From Actinoplanes derwentensis (GTDB lineage: Bacteria; Actinomycetota; Actinomycetes; Mycobacteriales; Micromonosporaceae), in NCBI RefSeq assembly GCF_900104725.1, contig NZ_LT629758.1, positions 10,582,001 through 10,646,000 on the forward strand: 64,000 nt of DNA, in the 5' to 3' direction. The translations under genes were made by a program, and so were the position numbers. This document shows positions 8,952 through 18,375 of the stretch, in pieces. Within the stretch, counting starts at the first letter, position 1, and each line of letters begins with the position of its first letter. The notes below the pieces were generated by a model. That model saw only the letters and a program-made list of their open reading frames with translations, had not been told where the DNA came from and ran no database searches.

Positions 8952-10258
8952 GCGGGGCCGCCGAGTTCGGTGAGGGTGGCACGGGCGCTCGGGCCGTACC
9001 GCAGGGAGAAGTACGGGTTGAGGTGCAGGGCCCGGGTCAGGTCGGCGCGGGCTCCGGCGCGGTCGTGCCGGGCCAGCCGGATCATGGCGCGGTAGTAGTG
9101 GGCCCGGGCGTCCTGGATGCCCAACCGCAGGCCGCGGTCCGCGTGGGTGAGGGCGGCCCGGTCGTCACCGGCGGCGTGCAGCGCCCAGGCGTAGGCGGTG
9201 TGCACCGGGGCGCTCGGCCGGGCCGCGAGCAGTGCCCGGCCGCGGGCGACAGCGGTCCGCGCGTCGCCGTGGTCGGCGGCGAACAGGACCAGGTCGATGT
9301 CGGTGGTCGACCCGGTGGTGCCGGGCAGCTGGGAACTGAAGCGGATGAGGTCGTCGGTCCGGGCCGCCTCGCCGGGGCGGCCGGCCGCGGTCAGGACGTC
9401 GGCCAGCGCCATCAGGTGGTCGACCGTCGGCAGCCGGTCGGTGGCGGCCCGCAGGTCGTTCTCCGCGGCGGTCAGGTCACCGCGGGCGGCGGCCACCCTC
9501 GCCCGGCCGGCCAGCAGGGCGGGCCGGCCGGGGTCGCGAGCCAGTCCTTCGGCGAAGTGGGCCGAGGCGGTGTCCAGGTCACCGGCCGCGAAGGCCAGTT
9601 CGCCCAGGTGGGTCAGGGCGAAGGTGATCTCGTCGGCGGTGATGGCGGACTCGCGGGCCCGGGTCATCAACTCGACCGCCCGGCGCTGGTCGCCACGCAG
9701 TTCGAACAGGTAGGAGGCGCGGGCGAACGAGCCGGTGTCCGGTCGCAGGTCGAGCATCCGCTGGACCGCGGTGGTGGCCGCGTCGTACCGGCCGAGTTCC
9801 ACGTAGGCGTCGGTGAGCACCCCGTACCCGTCGGCGGCGTAGTCGTCGAGGGCGACCGCCGTGCGCGCGTACCGCAGCGCGCCACGGAAGTCGTGCCGGG
9901 CCGCGGCCAGCGCGCCGAGCCCGATCATCGCCGCCGCGTTGTCATCCGGGCGTACCTCGCGGGAGCGGCGCAACGCGGTCTCGGCGGCCAGGTACTGCGC
10001 CGGGTCGTAGGTGATCCGGCCGAGCTGGATGCGGGCCAGCCCGAGAGCAGCCCAGCCCTGCCAGTCGCCGGGGACGGTGGTCAGGTGCGCCTGCAGTCGC
10101 CGTACGTGCGCGTCCGGTTCCTGGGCCGCCGGCGGCGCGACGGCGGTGGTCGGCCCGGACTCCCGGCCGTGCCACGGCGCCAACGTGACGCCGGCCCCGA
10201 GCAGGGTGACCGCGGCCAGACCGGTGACCACCAGCGGCCGTAGCCATCGTCGTCGCAT
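8948..10258 (-). CDS. Tetratricopeptide-repeat protein, membrane-anchored or exported
   Basis: A 436-residue protein with one N-terminal hydrophobic helix (LRPLVVTGLAAVTLLGAGVTL) and then helical TPR pairs across the rest (for example ALRYARTAVALDDYAADGYGVLTDAYVELGRYDAATTAV and ADLTRALHLNPY). It lacks any catalytic motif and is probably a scaffold on the outer face of the membrane. I take ATG 10258; a GTG at 10273 would add five residues. The stop overlaps the exporter start. Co-location with DUF4331 and a NicO exporter suggests that the three act together, though the process is unknown. Confidence 0.85.
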   Translation of the reverse strand: MRRRWLRPLVVTGLAAVTLLGAGVTLAPWHGRESGPTTAVAPPAAQEPDAHVRRLQAHLTTVPGDWQGWAALGLARIQLGRITYDPAQYLAAETALRRSREVRPDDNAAAMIGLGALAAARHDFRGALRYARTAVALDDYAADGYGVLTDAYVELGRYDAATTAVQRMLDLRPDTGSFARASYLFELRGDQRRAVELMTRARESAITADEITFALTHLGELAFAAGDLDTASAHFAEGLARDPGRPALLAGRARVAAARGDLTAAENDLRAATDRLPTVDHLMALADVLTAAGRPGEAARTDDLIRFSSQLPGTTGSTTDIDLVLFAADHGDARTAVARGRALLAARPSAPVHTAYAWALHAAGDDRAALTHADRGLRLGIQDARAHYYRAMIRLARHDRAGARADLTRALHLNPYFSLRYGPSARATLTELGGPA

Positions 10259-10349
10259 GGCTCGATGGTGCACTAATCGGGCTTTCCCTGTATTGCGGAC
10301 AGAAGTAATGAAAGCTATTCGAGAACCAATGTCTCGTTACGGGGGAAAG

Positions 10350-11723
10350 ATGAAAACCGTTCTCCGCGTCGCCGCGCTCGGCGTCTCGGTGGCCTGTGTG
10401 GCCTCACTCGCGCCGGTCCAGAGCAACGCGTCCTCACACCGGGAGGCGCCACTCATCGCCGGCACACCCGGCCTGGACAACACCGACCTGTACGCGTTCG
10501 TCAGCCCGGACGCGCCGGAGACCGTCACGGTGGTGGCGAACTGGCAGCCGTTCGAGGAGCCGAACGGTGGCCCGAACTTCTACACGTTCGCCGAGAAGAC
10601 CGCCTACGACATCAACATCGACAACAACGGTGACGCCAAGGCGGACATCACCTACCGGTACACGTTCCGGACCAGCTATCGCAACGCCGGCACGTTCCTC
10701 TACAACACCGGGCCGGTCACCTCGCTCAGCGACGGCGATCTGAACCTCCGCCAGAGCTACTCGCTGGACCGGATCACCTCGGCCGGCACCAAGAAGGTGC
10801 TGAAGACGGCGCGGGTCGCACCGTCGTTCACCGGCAAGGCGTCGATGCCGAACTACGCGACGGTGTCGGACGAGGCGGTCACCTCTGCGGGCGGCGGCGT
10901 GACGTCGTTCGCGGGCCAGGCCGACGACCCTTTCTTCGCCGACCTGCGCGTCTTCGACCTGCTCTACGGCGGTGACCTCAGCGAGGTCGGCCAGGACTCG
11001 CTGCGGGGCTACAACGTCAACTCCATCGCCCTGCGGGTTCCCAAGGCCGATCTGGCGCTCAAGGGCAACGTCAGCCGCAACCCGGTCGTCGGCATCTGGA
11101 GCACCACCTCGCGGATCGGCGCGAGCATGAAGGGCAAGCCGGGCAAGCTCCAGCAGGTGTCCCGCCTGGGCATGCCGCTGGTGAACGAGGCCGTCATCCC
11201 GGCGGGCCGCAAGAACGAGTTCAACGCCAGCGTGCCGACCGGTGACACCAAGTTCCTCTCCCACGTCACCAGCCCCGAGATCCCGAAGCTGATCGAGGCC
11301 ATCTACAAGATCCCGGCCCCGGCCACGCCGCGTAAGGACCTGGTCGAGGTGTTCCTGACCGGTGTCTGCAAGGACTGCGGCCCGATCGCCGCCGACCTCA
11401 ACTCGCAGTTGCTCAACAAGGACGTCGTCAAGAAGTCGTTCCGCCCGAGCGAGCAGCTGCGCCTCAACATGGCCGTGGCGCCCGCCGAGAACCCGAACCG
11501 GTTCGGCGTCATCGGCGGTGACCTGGCCGGGTTCCCGAACGGCCGCCGGCTCACCGACGACGTCATCGACGTGACCCTGCAGGCGGCCGAAGGCATCCTG
11601 CTGCCGGACCCGCCGGCCGCGGTCAAGACCCTGGGCGACGGTGTCGACGCCAACAGCGCCGGCTTCCGGAGCCACTTCCCGTACGTCGCGCTGCCCAACG
11701 AGGTAAGCGTCAACCAGCAGTAG
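10350..11723 (+). CDS. DUF4331 secreted protein
   Basis: A 457-residue exported protein. The signal peptide (MKTVLRVAALGVSVACVASL) ends before SSHREAPLIAGTPGLDNTDLYAF, the DUF4331 hallmark. Further family segments are DDPFFADLRVFDLLYGG, NVNSIALRVPKADL, VGIWSTTSR, RLGMPLVNE and PNGRRLTDDVID. Function is not known. The early SHREAP motif with its His and Glu, and the neighbouring metal exporter, suggest a metal-related role (inference). ATG 10350 follows GGGGGAAAG; upstream in-frame ATGs lack such a site. Confidence 0.92.
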   Translation: MKTVLRVAALGVSVACVASLAPVQSNASSHREAPLIAGTPGLDNTDLYAFVSPDAPETVTVVANWQPFEEPNGGPNFYTFAEKTAYDINIDNNGDAKADITYRYTFRTSYRNAGTFLYNTGPVTSLSDGDLNLRQSYSLDRITSAGTKKVLKTARVAPSFTGKASMPNYATVSDEAVTSAGGGVTSFAGQADDPFFADLRVFDLLYGGDLSEVGQDSLRGYNVNSIALRVPKADLALKGNVSRNPVVGIWSTTSRIGASMKGKPGKLQQVSRLGMPLVNEAVIPAGRKNEFNASVPTGDTKFLSHVTSPEIPKLIEAIYKIPAPATPRKDLVEVFLTGVCKDCGPIAADLNSQLLNKDVVKKSFRPSEQLRLNMAVAPAENPNRFGVIGGDLAGFPNGRRLTDDVIDVTLQAAEGILLPDPPAAVKTLGDGVDANSAGFRSHFPYVALPNEVSVNQQ

Positions 11724-11729
11724 TGATGC

Positions 11730-11765
11730 CCCGGCCACCGCGTGTCAGAACGCGCGGTGGCCGGG
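11730..11765. terminator. Bidirectional hairpin between DUF4331 gene and recD2
   Basis: CCCGGCCACCGCG pairs perfectly with CGCGGTGGCCGGG across a 10-nt loop, directly after the DUF4331 stop and covering the recD2 stop codon. No U-tract, as is usual in this phylum. Confidence 0.65.
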
Positions 11766-13955
11766 CTGCGCTCCCAGCCGCCGGGTCAGCGCGGTGTACC
11801 GGCGGCCGGCGCCGACCGTGCGGACCGCGGCGGCCAGGGCCCGGCGGGAGCCGACCAGCACCACCAGCTTCTTGGCCCGGGTGATCGCGGTGTAGAGCAG
11901 GTTGCGCTGCAGCATCATCCAGGCACTGGTGGTCAGCGGAATGATCACGGCCGGGTACTCGGAACCCTGGGAGCGGTGGATGGTGATCGCATAGGCGTGG
12001 GCCAGCTCGTCCAGCTCGTCGAAGTCGTAGTCGATCACTTCGTCCTCGTCCGTTCGTACCGCAAGGGTCTGCTCGTCGGTCGACAACGCCGTGACGACGC
12101 CGACCGTGCCGTTGAAGACCCCCGCGACCCCCTTGTCATAGTTGTTGCGGATCTGGGTGACCTTGTCGCCGATCCGGAACACCCGCCCGCCCATCCGACG
12201 CTCCGGCAGCCCCTCCCGAGCCGGAGTGAGCTGCTGCTGGAGCAGGGTGTTCAGGGCGCCCGCCCCGGCCGGGCCGCGGTGCATCGGGGCGAGCACCTGG
12301 ATGTCACGGCGCGGGTCCAGACCGAACTTGCGGGGCACCCGATTACAGGCCACGTCGACGGTGAGCGCCGCGGTGGCCTCGGTGTCGTCGCACGGGAACA
12401 AGAAGAAGTCGGTCATCCCCTCCAACAGCACCGATCGGCCCTGGTTGACGCGGTGCGCGTTGGCGACCACACCACTCTGCGCGGCCTGCCGGAAGATCTG
12501 CGTGAGACGGACCCGGGGGATCACGTCGGCGGCGAGCAGGTCCCGCAGCACCTCACCGGCACCGACCGACGGCAACTGGTCGACGTCGCCGACGAGCAGC
12601 AGGTGCGCGCCCGGCGGCACTGCTTTGACCAGCTTGTTCGCCAGGATCAGGTCGAGCATCGAGGCCTCGTCGACGACGATCAGGTCGGCGTCCAGGGGGT
12701 TGTCGCGGTCGTACTGGGCGTCTCCGCCGGGCTGGAGTTTGAGCAGGCGGTGCACGGTGGCGGCGGGATGGCCGGTGAGTTCGGCGAGGCGTTTCGCGGC
12801 GCGGCCGGTGGGGGCGACGAGCTGGATCTTGGCCTTTTTGGCGGCGGCCAGTTCCACGATCGATCGTACGGTGAAACTCTTGCCGCATCCGGGTCCGCCG
12901 GTGAGCACGGCGACTTTGCTGGTCAGCGCCAGTCTGACCGCTTGTTCCTGCTCTTTCGCGAGCGTCGAGCCGGTCCGTTTGTGCAGCCAGGCCAGTGCCT
13001 TGGTCCAGTCCACGTCGCCGAAGTGCGGGAGCTTGTCCGATTTTTCACCTAGTAAACGGACGAGTAGTGACGCGAGCGACTGCTCGGCCCGGTGGAACGG
13101 CACCAGATAGATCGCGTCGTCCTCCCGGACCACGCCCTCCTCCTCGACCAGCTCGTCCAGGCACGGCGGGATCAGCGTGCCCGGCACCTCGAGGATCTTC
13201 GCGGCGTCGGCCATCAGCTCGTTCGCCGGCAGGAAACAGTGCCCGTTGTCGGTGGCCTGCGACAGCGTGTACTGCAGGCCGGCCTTCACCCGTTCGGGAC
13301 TGTCGTGCGGGATGCCGACGGCCTGCGCGATCGTGTCGGCCGTCTTGAACCCGATGCCCCACACGTCGGCGGCCAGCTTGTAGGGGGAGTTCTTCACCAC
13401 CGAGATGCTGGCGTCGCCGTACTTCTTGTAGATCCGCACCGCGATCGACGTGGAAACCCCGACCCCCTGCAAGAAGATCATCACCTCCTTGATCGCCTTC
13501 TGCTCGGCCCACGCCGCGGTGATCTTCTTCGTCCGCTTCGGCCCGAGCCCGGCCACCTCGATCAGCCGCTGGGGCGCGGTCTCGATGATCTCCAGAGTGT
13601 CCAGTCCGAAATGGTCGACGATGCGCTCCGCGAAGACCGGCCCGATCCCCTTGACCAGGCCCGATCCCAGGTAGCGGCGGATACCCTGCACGGTCGCCGG
13701 CAGCACCGTGGAGTAGGAGAGCACCTCGAACTGGCGACCGTACTGCGGATGCGACGACCACCAACCGGACAACCGCAGACTCTCCCCCGGCTGCGCGCCG
13801 AGCAGGGCCCCGACCACGGTCAGAAGATCACTGCTGCTCTGGTACGCCACCCGGGCCACCGTGTAGCCGGTCTCCTCGTTCACGTAGGTCAGCCGCTCCA
13901 GCACTGCCTCGATGGTCTGCGTCTTGTCCGGTGGCACGCGACCATCGTGCCGCAA
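11745..13955 (-). CDS. recD2: RecD2-type ATP-dependent DNA helicase
   Basis: A 736-residue SF1B helicase that unwinds DNA 5' to 3'; RecD2 is the RecBC-independent form. The N-terminal part has an OB-like segment and helix-hairpin-helix motifs (VKGIGPVFAERIVDHFG, VAGLGPKRTKKI, DVWGIGFKTADTIA). Walker A is GGPGCGKSFT near residue 355, Walker B is LIVVDEAS, motif III is LVGDVDQLPSVGAG, and motifs V/VI are AYAITIHRSQGSEYP and LLYTAITRAKKLVVLVG. The start is uncertain: TTG 13955 or GTG 13937 (residue 7); neither has a clear ribosome binding site. Confidence 0.93.
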   Translation of the reverse strand: MRHDGRVPPDKTQTIEAVLERLTYVNEETGYTVARVAYQSSSDLLTVVGALLGAQPGESLRLSGWWSSHPQYGRQFEVLSYSTVLPATVQGIRRYLGSGLVKGIGPVFAERIVDHFGLDTLEIIETAPQRLIEVAGLGPKRTKKITAAWAEQKAIKEVMIFLQGVGVSTSIAVRIYKKYGDASISVVKNSPYKLAADVWGIGFKTADTIAQAVGIPHDSPERVKAGLQYTLSQATDNGHCFLPANELMADAAKILEVPGTLIPPCLDELVEEEGVVREDDAIYLVPFHRAEQSLASLLVRLLGEKSDKLPHFGDVDWTKALAWLHKRTGSTLAKEQEQAVRLALTSKVAVLTGGPGCGKSFTVRSIVELAAAKKAKIQLVAPTGRAAKRLAELTGHPAATVHRLLKLQPGGDAQYDRDNPLDADLIVVDEASMLDLILANKLVKAVPPGAHLLLVGDVDQLPSVGAGEVLRDLLAADVIPRVRLTQIFRQAAQSGVVANAHRVNQGRSVLLEGMTDFFLFPCDDTEATAALTVDVACNRVPRKFGLDPRRDIQVLAPMHRGPAGAGALNTLLQQQLTPAREGLPERRMGGRVFRIGDKVTQIRNNYDKGVAGVFNGTVGVVTALSTDEQTLAVRTDEDEVIDYDFDELDELAHAYAITIHRSQGSEYPAVIIPLTTSAWMMLQRNLLYTAITRAKKLVVLVGSRRALAAAVRTVGAGRRYTALTRRLGAQPGHRAF

Positions 13956-13983
13956 GGGGTAGAACCAGCCAATGGGGTACGCC

Positions 13984-13989
13984 TAGCGT
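13984..13989 (+). promoter_or_regulatory. TAGCGT -10 box, probable leaderless start of the CE7 esterase gene
   Basis: TAGCGT ends 7 nt before the ATG at 13997, so transcription would begin at about the start codon. The same arrangement recurs at 37930 and 48533. No good -35 is visible. Confidence 0.5.
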
Positions 13990-13996
13990 GATCTCC

Positions 13997-14971
13997 ATGG
14001 CGCTCTTTGACTTCCCGCTCCCCGAATTGCGCACCTACCACTCCGCCCATCCCGAGCCACCGGGCTTCGACGAGTTCTGGTCCGGCACCCTGGCCGCCGC
14101 CCGCCGGGCCGCGCTGCCCCCGAAACTCCACGAGGTCAGCACCCCGCTCAAGGGCGTCACCACGTACGACGTGACGTTCACCGGTTACGCCGGCCAGCCG
14201 ATCCGGGCCTGGCTGAACCGTCCCGCCGCGGCGACCGGCCCACTTCCGGTGGTGGTCGAGTTCATCGGTTACGGCGGCGGCCGCGGACTGCCTGTCGACT
14301 GGCTGCTCTGGGCCAGCGCCGGGTACGCCCACCTGGTCATGGACACCCGCGGTCAGGGCGGTAACTGGCGTGGCGGCGACACCCCCGACCCCGACGAGTA
14401 CGGCGCCGGCCCCGCGTCGCCCGGCTTCATGACCCGGGGTGTGACCGCGCCGGAGACCTACTACTACCGCCGCCTGATCACCGACGCGGTCCGGGCCGTG
14501 GAGACCGCCACCGAACTGCCCGGCGTCGACGTCTCCCGTCTCGTCGTAACCGGCAAGAGCCAGGGCGGGGCGCTCGCCCTGGCCGCCGCCGGACTGGCCC
14601 CGGACCTGGTCGCGGCGGTCGCCGCCGGAGTGCCGTTCCTCTGCGACATCCGGCGGGCGGTCACCATCACCGACAGCGACCCGTTCCACGAGGTGGTCCG
14701 GTTCCTGCGCGCCAACCCGCAGGCCGCCGAACGCACCCTGGACACCCTCGACCACGTCGACTCGGTCAACTTCGCCCGGCGGATCACCGCGCCGGCGATC
14801 CTGTCCACCGCGCTGATGGACGGGGTGTGCCCGCCGTCCGGGGTGTTCGCCGCCTACAACGCGATCCAGGGCCCGAAACAGATCGAGGTGTACGAGTGGG
14901 ACGGCCACGAGGGCGGTCGCGGCCACTTCGACGTCGCCGCCCTGGAATTCGTGGACGATCGACTCGACTGA
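13997..14971 (+). CDS. CE7 family acetyl xylan esterase / cephalosporin-C deacetylase
   Basis: A 324-residue intracellular alpha/beta hydrolase that removes acetyl groups from short xylo-oligosaccharides and from cephalosporin C. The triad is placed as in CE7: Ser188 in GKSQGG, Asp275 in MDGVCPP and His304 in GHEGG. Further marks are the N-terminal PPGFDEFWSGTL, MDTRGQGG with its conserved Arg-Gly-Gln, and VPFLCDIRRAV. It has no signal peptide, as usual for the family. The gene is isolated, but it fits functionally with the GH10 xylanase at 1-350. Confidence 0.94.
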   Translation: MALFDFPLPELRTYHSAHPEPPGFDEFWSGTLAAARRAALPPKLHEVSTPLKGVTTYDVTFTGYAGQPIRAWLNRPAAATGPLPVVVEFIGYGGGRGLPVDWLLWASAGYAHLVMDTRGQGGNWRGGDTPDPDEYGAGPASPGFMTRGVTAPETYYYRRLITDAVRAVETATELPGVDVSRLVVTGKSQGGALALAAAGLAPDLVAAVAAGVPFLCDIRRAVTITDSDPFHEVVRFLRANPQAAERTLDTLDHVDSVNFARRITAPAILSTALMDGVCPPSGVFAAYNAIQGPKQIEVYEWDGHEGGRGHFDVAALEFVDDRLD

Positions 14972-15005
14972 CCCTATGTAGAGAACCTAGTCAGGGTGGG
15001 TTACC

Positions 15006-17051
15006 GTGTCGGGCATGATCCTGACCCGGCTCACCCGGTGGGCGCTGCGGACCGCCGCCCGCCGCTGGCCCGACGGCATGCGCGAGGAACTGCTCCGGGA
15101 ATGGCAGGCTGAACTCACCCACCTGGAGCAGCGCCCCGGCACCGCCGGCCGTCGCCTCGGGTTCGCGCTCAGCCTGCTCACCTCCCCGCCGGTGCGGGAC
15201 GCCGCCGGTGTCCCGCGCGGCTGGGCCGAGGCCCGCTCCGGCCTGAGCCCGGCCGTGATCCTGATGCTCGCCGCGATCGTCGGCCTCGGCCTGACCGAAG
15301 CCGGCCAGAGCTACTGGTTCACGCTGTTCAGCACCTTCGGCGACGACTCCTACGGGTGGTGGTTGCGCGGCACCGCGATCGCGGACGCGGTGGTCCTCAC
15401 CCTGTGGGCGGTGCCGATCGGCTTCTGGCTCGGCCGGGCCCAGCCGATGGCCCGTGACGGCCGGCTCGGCACGGCCGGGCCCGCGGTCCTCGCGCCGCTC
15501 GCCATGGTGCCGGCCCTGGTCCTGCCGGGGATCTCCGGTGACATGCGGCTGACCCCCACGATGGAGACCGTGCTGGGTGTGCTCGCCTGGACGGCACTGA
15601 GCATGGTCCTCGGACGGGCCGCCGTCCGCGCCGGCCGCACACGTGCTGTCCTGCTGGCGCTGGCCGGTGTTCCGCTGGTCGCGACGTGCGCGGCGGCGCT
15701 GGCCACCGTTCCGCTGCTGATCACCCAAGGCAGGGATGCCGCGGTCGCGTCCCTGATCCTGTCCGGCTCGAGCGGGATTCAGCCCGACGCACAGGGGTGG
15801 ATCATCCAAACCGGCGTGATGATCGGCCCGTTCCTCGCCTTCGGCTGGCTGGCTGCCGTCTACGGTCTGCGGGCCGCGGCCGCCCCGGAACGCCCGATCC
15901 GGGCCACTACCGCTGCCGATAGTCCGGTCCGGCCGGCTGTCGCTTCCGGGAGCCCGCTTCCGGTCTCCGGCGAAGCGGTGGCGCCGGAGGAGAGGGCTTG
16001 GCCGGCCCTGCCCGCCGTGGTGCCCGGAGCCGGGCTGGTGGCCGTGCTGGCCGGAGTCCTGGCCTGGGCTTACACCGTCGCCTACCTCACCCCGGCGATA
16101 CTGGTGATGGCCGCGACGGCCCCGATGCCCGGCGGCGACGGCGAGATCTTCCTGTGGATCGCCGAGCTGCGCTGGACCGCGATCCTGCTGACCGTTCTCG
16201 GCGCGGTGATCGCCACCGCCGGGCGGCGCTCGATGCCCCGGGCGGCGATCCTGTTGGCCGTCGGCCTGTTCGCCGCCGAGTCGGTGCTGCTGTCCCACCG
16301 GATCCTCGGAGCCGGCGGTTTCCGGATCGCCCTGCTGACCGCGGCCGTCCTGATCACGGCGGCCTGGGCACTGGCCGGACCGGCACTGCCGGGGATCGCG
16401 GCCGGGGTCGACCGCTCGCGGACCGCGGCCGCCGCCATCGCCGCGGTGGGGCTCGGACCGCTGCTCTACTTCCAGAACACTCCACCGGAGAACCACGAGT
16501 TCATGCCGCTGGGCCTGCCGGTCACCACGGTCGGGGTCGCGGCCGGACTGGTGCTGCTCGGCATGATCACGGCCGCCGCGACAAGTCCCCGGCGTCCGCA
16601 TCCGTTGGTGATCGCCCTACTCGTGGTGGTGCCGATCGGGCTGCTCGTGGGCCTCGGCGTGTACTTCGGCAACGGGGCGAGCGAATCGTTCGCCGGGGCG
16701 GGCATCGCGCTCGGGCTACCGCTCGCGGTGCTGGTCACGGCACTGGTGCGGCGGCACCGCCCCCGGCGTCGCGGCCGGACCGCCCTGCTCTGGTCATCAC
16801 TGGCGGTGGCCGCCGTCCCGGCGACCATCGTGTTGCTCTACGCCGCGATCATGTTGCTCGCGTTCGTTCCGGAGATCCTGTTCAAGATCGACGGGACGAG
16901 CTATCCCGCCGACGGCCTGTCCGTGGTGCCGGGCGCAGCGCTACTGGTCCTGCCCGCCGCGGTCTGGCTGGCCGGCCGCCCCGGCGGTGCGCCGACCACG
17001 GCACCGGGCCCGCAGCCGGACTCCGGTCCGGAGCCTCAACTGATCGCGTGA
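15006..17051 (+). CDS. Multi-pass membrane protein of unknown function
   Basis: A 681-residue protein. A charged cytoplasmic N-terminus (TRWALRTAARRWPDGMREELLREWQAEL) is followed by about 14 hydrophobic helices in two groups, separated near residue 300-330 by an Ala/Pro/Ser-rich linker. The tail is Pro-rich. The N-terminal helix resembles that of actinobacterial membrane proteins usually encoded beside PadR-type regulators, but no regulator is next to this one. I see no catalytic or transport motif. Start GTG 15006; ATG 15015 is an alternative. Confidence 0.8.
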   Translation: MSGMILTRLTRWALRTAARRWPDGMREELLREWQAELTHLEQRPGTAGRRLGFALSLLTSPPVRDAAGVPRGWAEARSGLSPAVILMLAAIVGLGLTEAGQSYWFTLFSTFGDDSYGWWLRGTAIADAVVLTLWAVPIGFWLGRAQPMARDGRLGTAGPAVLAPLAMVPALVLPGISGDMRLTPTMETVLGVLAWTALSMVLGRAAVRAGRTRAVLLALAGVPLVATCAAALATVPLLITQGRDAAVASLILSGSSGIQPDAQGWIIQTGVMIGPFLAFGWLAAVYGLRAAAAPERPIRATTAADSPVRPAVASGSPLPVSGEAVAPEERAWPALPAVVPGAGLVAVLAGVLAWAYTVAYLTPAILVMAATAPMPGGDGEIFLWIAELRWTAILLTVLGAVIATAGRRSMPRAAILLAVGLFAAESVLLSHRILGAGGFRIALLTAAVLITAAWALAGPALPGIAAGVDRSRTAAAAIAAVGLGPLLYFQNTPPENHEFMPLGLPVTTVGVAAGLVLLGMITAAATSPRRPHPLVIALLVVVPIGLLVGLGVYFGNGASESFAGAGIALGLPLAVLVTALVRRHRPRRRGRTALLWSSLAVAAVPATIVLLYAAIMLLAFVPEILFKIDGTSYPADGLSVVPGAALLVLPAAVWLAGRPGGAPTTAPGPQPDSGPEPQLIA

Positions 17052-17090
17052 GGCTCCGGCCCCGGCCGGACGCTTGCTGCCGGCCTCTTG

Positions 17091-17151
17091 CTGATCCGGA
17101 GACGGCCGGCCGTGTTTTGACCGGGAGACGGCCGGCCGTGCTGATCCGGAG
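17091..17151. repeat. Nested short direct repeats in an intergenic spacer
   Basis: CTGATCCGGAG occurs at 17091 and 17141, and GGAGACGGCCGGCCGTG at 17098 and 17124; the latter contains the 12-bp palindrome ACGGCCGGCCGT. The palindromic core could fold as a terminator for the membrane protein gene. Confidence 0.6.
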
Positions 17152-17171
17152 CCGAGGCGCCGCCGACCGGG

Positions 17172-17441
17172 TCAGATGATCGAGCGGACGATGCTGATCG
17201 CCAGGAAGACGACGATGAACGCCAGGTCGATCGAGATGCCGCCGGCCCGCAGCGGGGGCAGGACCTTGCGCACCGGCGCCAGGATCGGCTCGGTGACGCG
17301 GTAGATCGCGTCGATCGCCTTGGACCGGACCGATCCGGGCATCGCGGGACCGGCGAGCACCACGCTCCAGTCCAGCACCACCCGAACCACCAGCACCAGC
17401 TGGACGAGAAGCAGCGCGAAGCTGACCAGACCGAGAATCAT
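17172..17441 (-). CDS. YggT family membrane protein
   Basis: An 89-residue protein with two hydrophobic helices (LVSFALLLVQLVLVVRVVLDW and SIDLAFIVVFLAISIV) joined by the family segment YRVTEPILAPVRKVLPPLRAGG. YggT proteins are usually encoded near cell-division genes (sepF, divIVA) in Gram-positives; this copy is not. ATG 17441 has GGAGG upstream, ruling out the longer in-frame GTG start. Confidence 0.9.
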   Translation of the reverse strand: MILGLVSFALLLVQLVLVVRVVLDWSVVLAGPAMPGSVRSKAIDAIYRVTEPILAPVRKVLPPLRAGGISIDLAFIVVFLAISIVRSII

Positions 17442-17550
17442 CGGAACCTCCGGATAAGGGGTGCGTGCCACCCACTATGCGGTGGTTTCCTGTGAAGCTG
17501 CTTGGTGAAGTCTGTGACGGTCACGTCATGTCGTGACCGTCACAGCACTG

Positions 17551-18375
17551 TCAGTTGAAGTGGTCCGGGTGCGGACCGGTGCGGCCGTCCGATTCCAGAG
17601 CGTCGATCGCGGCCAGTTCGTCCGCGGACAGCTCGAAGTCGAAGATCGCCAGGTTCTCCCGCATCCGGGCCGGGGTCACCGACTTCGGGATCACGATCCG
17701 GCCCTGCTGCACGTGCCAGCGCAACACCACCTGTGCCGGAGTGCGGTCGTGGACGTCGGCGATCCGGACGATCGCCGGGTCGTCGAGCACCGCGGCCTGA
17801 GCGAGCGGGCTCCACGCCTCGGTCACCACACCCAGCTCGGTGTTCGCGGCCTGTGCGGCACGCTGCTGCAACGCCGGGTGCACCTCGATCTGGTTGACCG
17901 CGGGCACCGTGCCACCCAGGTCGGCGACCGCCCGCAGATGCTCGGGCAGGAAGTTGGACACCCCGATCGCCCGGACCCGCCCGTCAGCGGCCAGCGACTC
18001 CAGCGCCCGCCAGGTGTCCAGGTACTTCCCGTGTTTCGGAGTCGGCCAGTGGATCAGGTAGAGGTCGAGCCGGTCCAGCCCCAGCCGGGCGAGGCTGGCC
18101 TCGAAGGCGCGCAGCGTCTCGTCGTACCCCTGGTCGCTGTTCCAGACCTTCGTCGTGATGAACAGCTCGTCGCGGGGCACACCGGCGGCCTTCAGCGCGG
18201 CGCCGACACCGGACTCGTTGCGATAGGCCGCCGCCGTGTCGATGCTGCGGTAGCCGGCCTCGATCGCGGTGGAGACGGCAGCCGTGGTGTCCGCCTCCGG
18301 GATCTGGAAGACCCCGAAACCGATCTGCGGAATCGTGACGCCGTTGTTGAGCGTGATGACAGGCGTTTCGCCCAT
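17551..18375 (-). CDS. Aldo/keto reductase (2,5-diketo-D-gluconate reductase type)
   Basis: A 274-residue NADPH-dependent reductase. The tetrad is present: Asp and Tyr in YRSIDTAAAYRNE, Lys in TTKVWNSDQG, His in YLIHWP. VNQIEVHPALQQ, WSPLA and IPKSVTP (cofactor phosphate binding) are the usual strand ends. The protein belongs to the AKR5-like group of broad-range carbonyl reductases; its substrate is not predictable. ATG 18375 follows GAGGAG at suitable distance. It is transcribed alone. Confidence 0.93.
   Translation of the reverse strand: MGETPVITLNNGVTIPQIGFGVFQIPEADTTAAVSTAIEAGYRSIDTAAAYRNESGVGAALKAAGVPRDELFITTKVWNSDQGYDETLRAFEASLARLGLDRLDLYLIHWPTPKHGKYLDTWRALESLAADGRVRAIGVSNFLPEHLRAVADLGGTVPAVNQIEVHPALQQRAAQAANTELGVVTEAWSPLAQAAVLDDPAIVRIADVHDRTPAQVVLRWHVQQGRIVIPKSVTPARMRENLAIFDFELSADELAAIDALESDGRTGPHPDHFN

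Noticed and set aside
17098..17140. Repeated ACGGCCGGCCGT considered as an attachment site
   Set aside because: No integrase, tRNA or second flank; the repeats are too short and adjacent.
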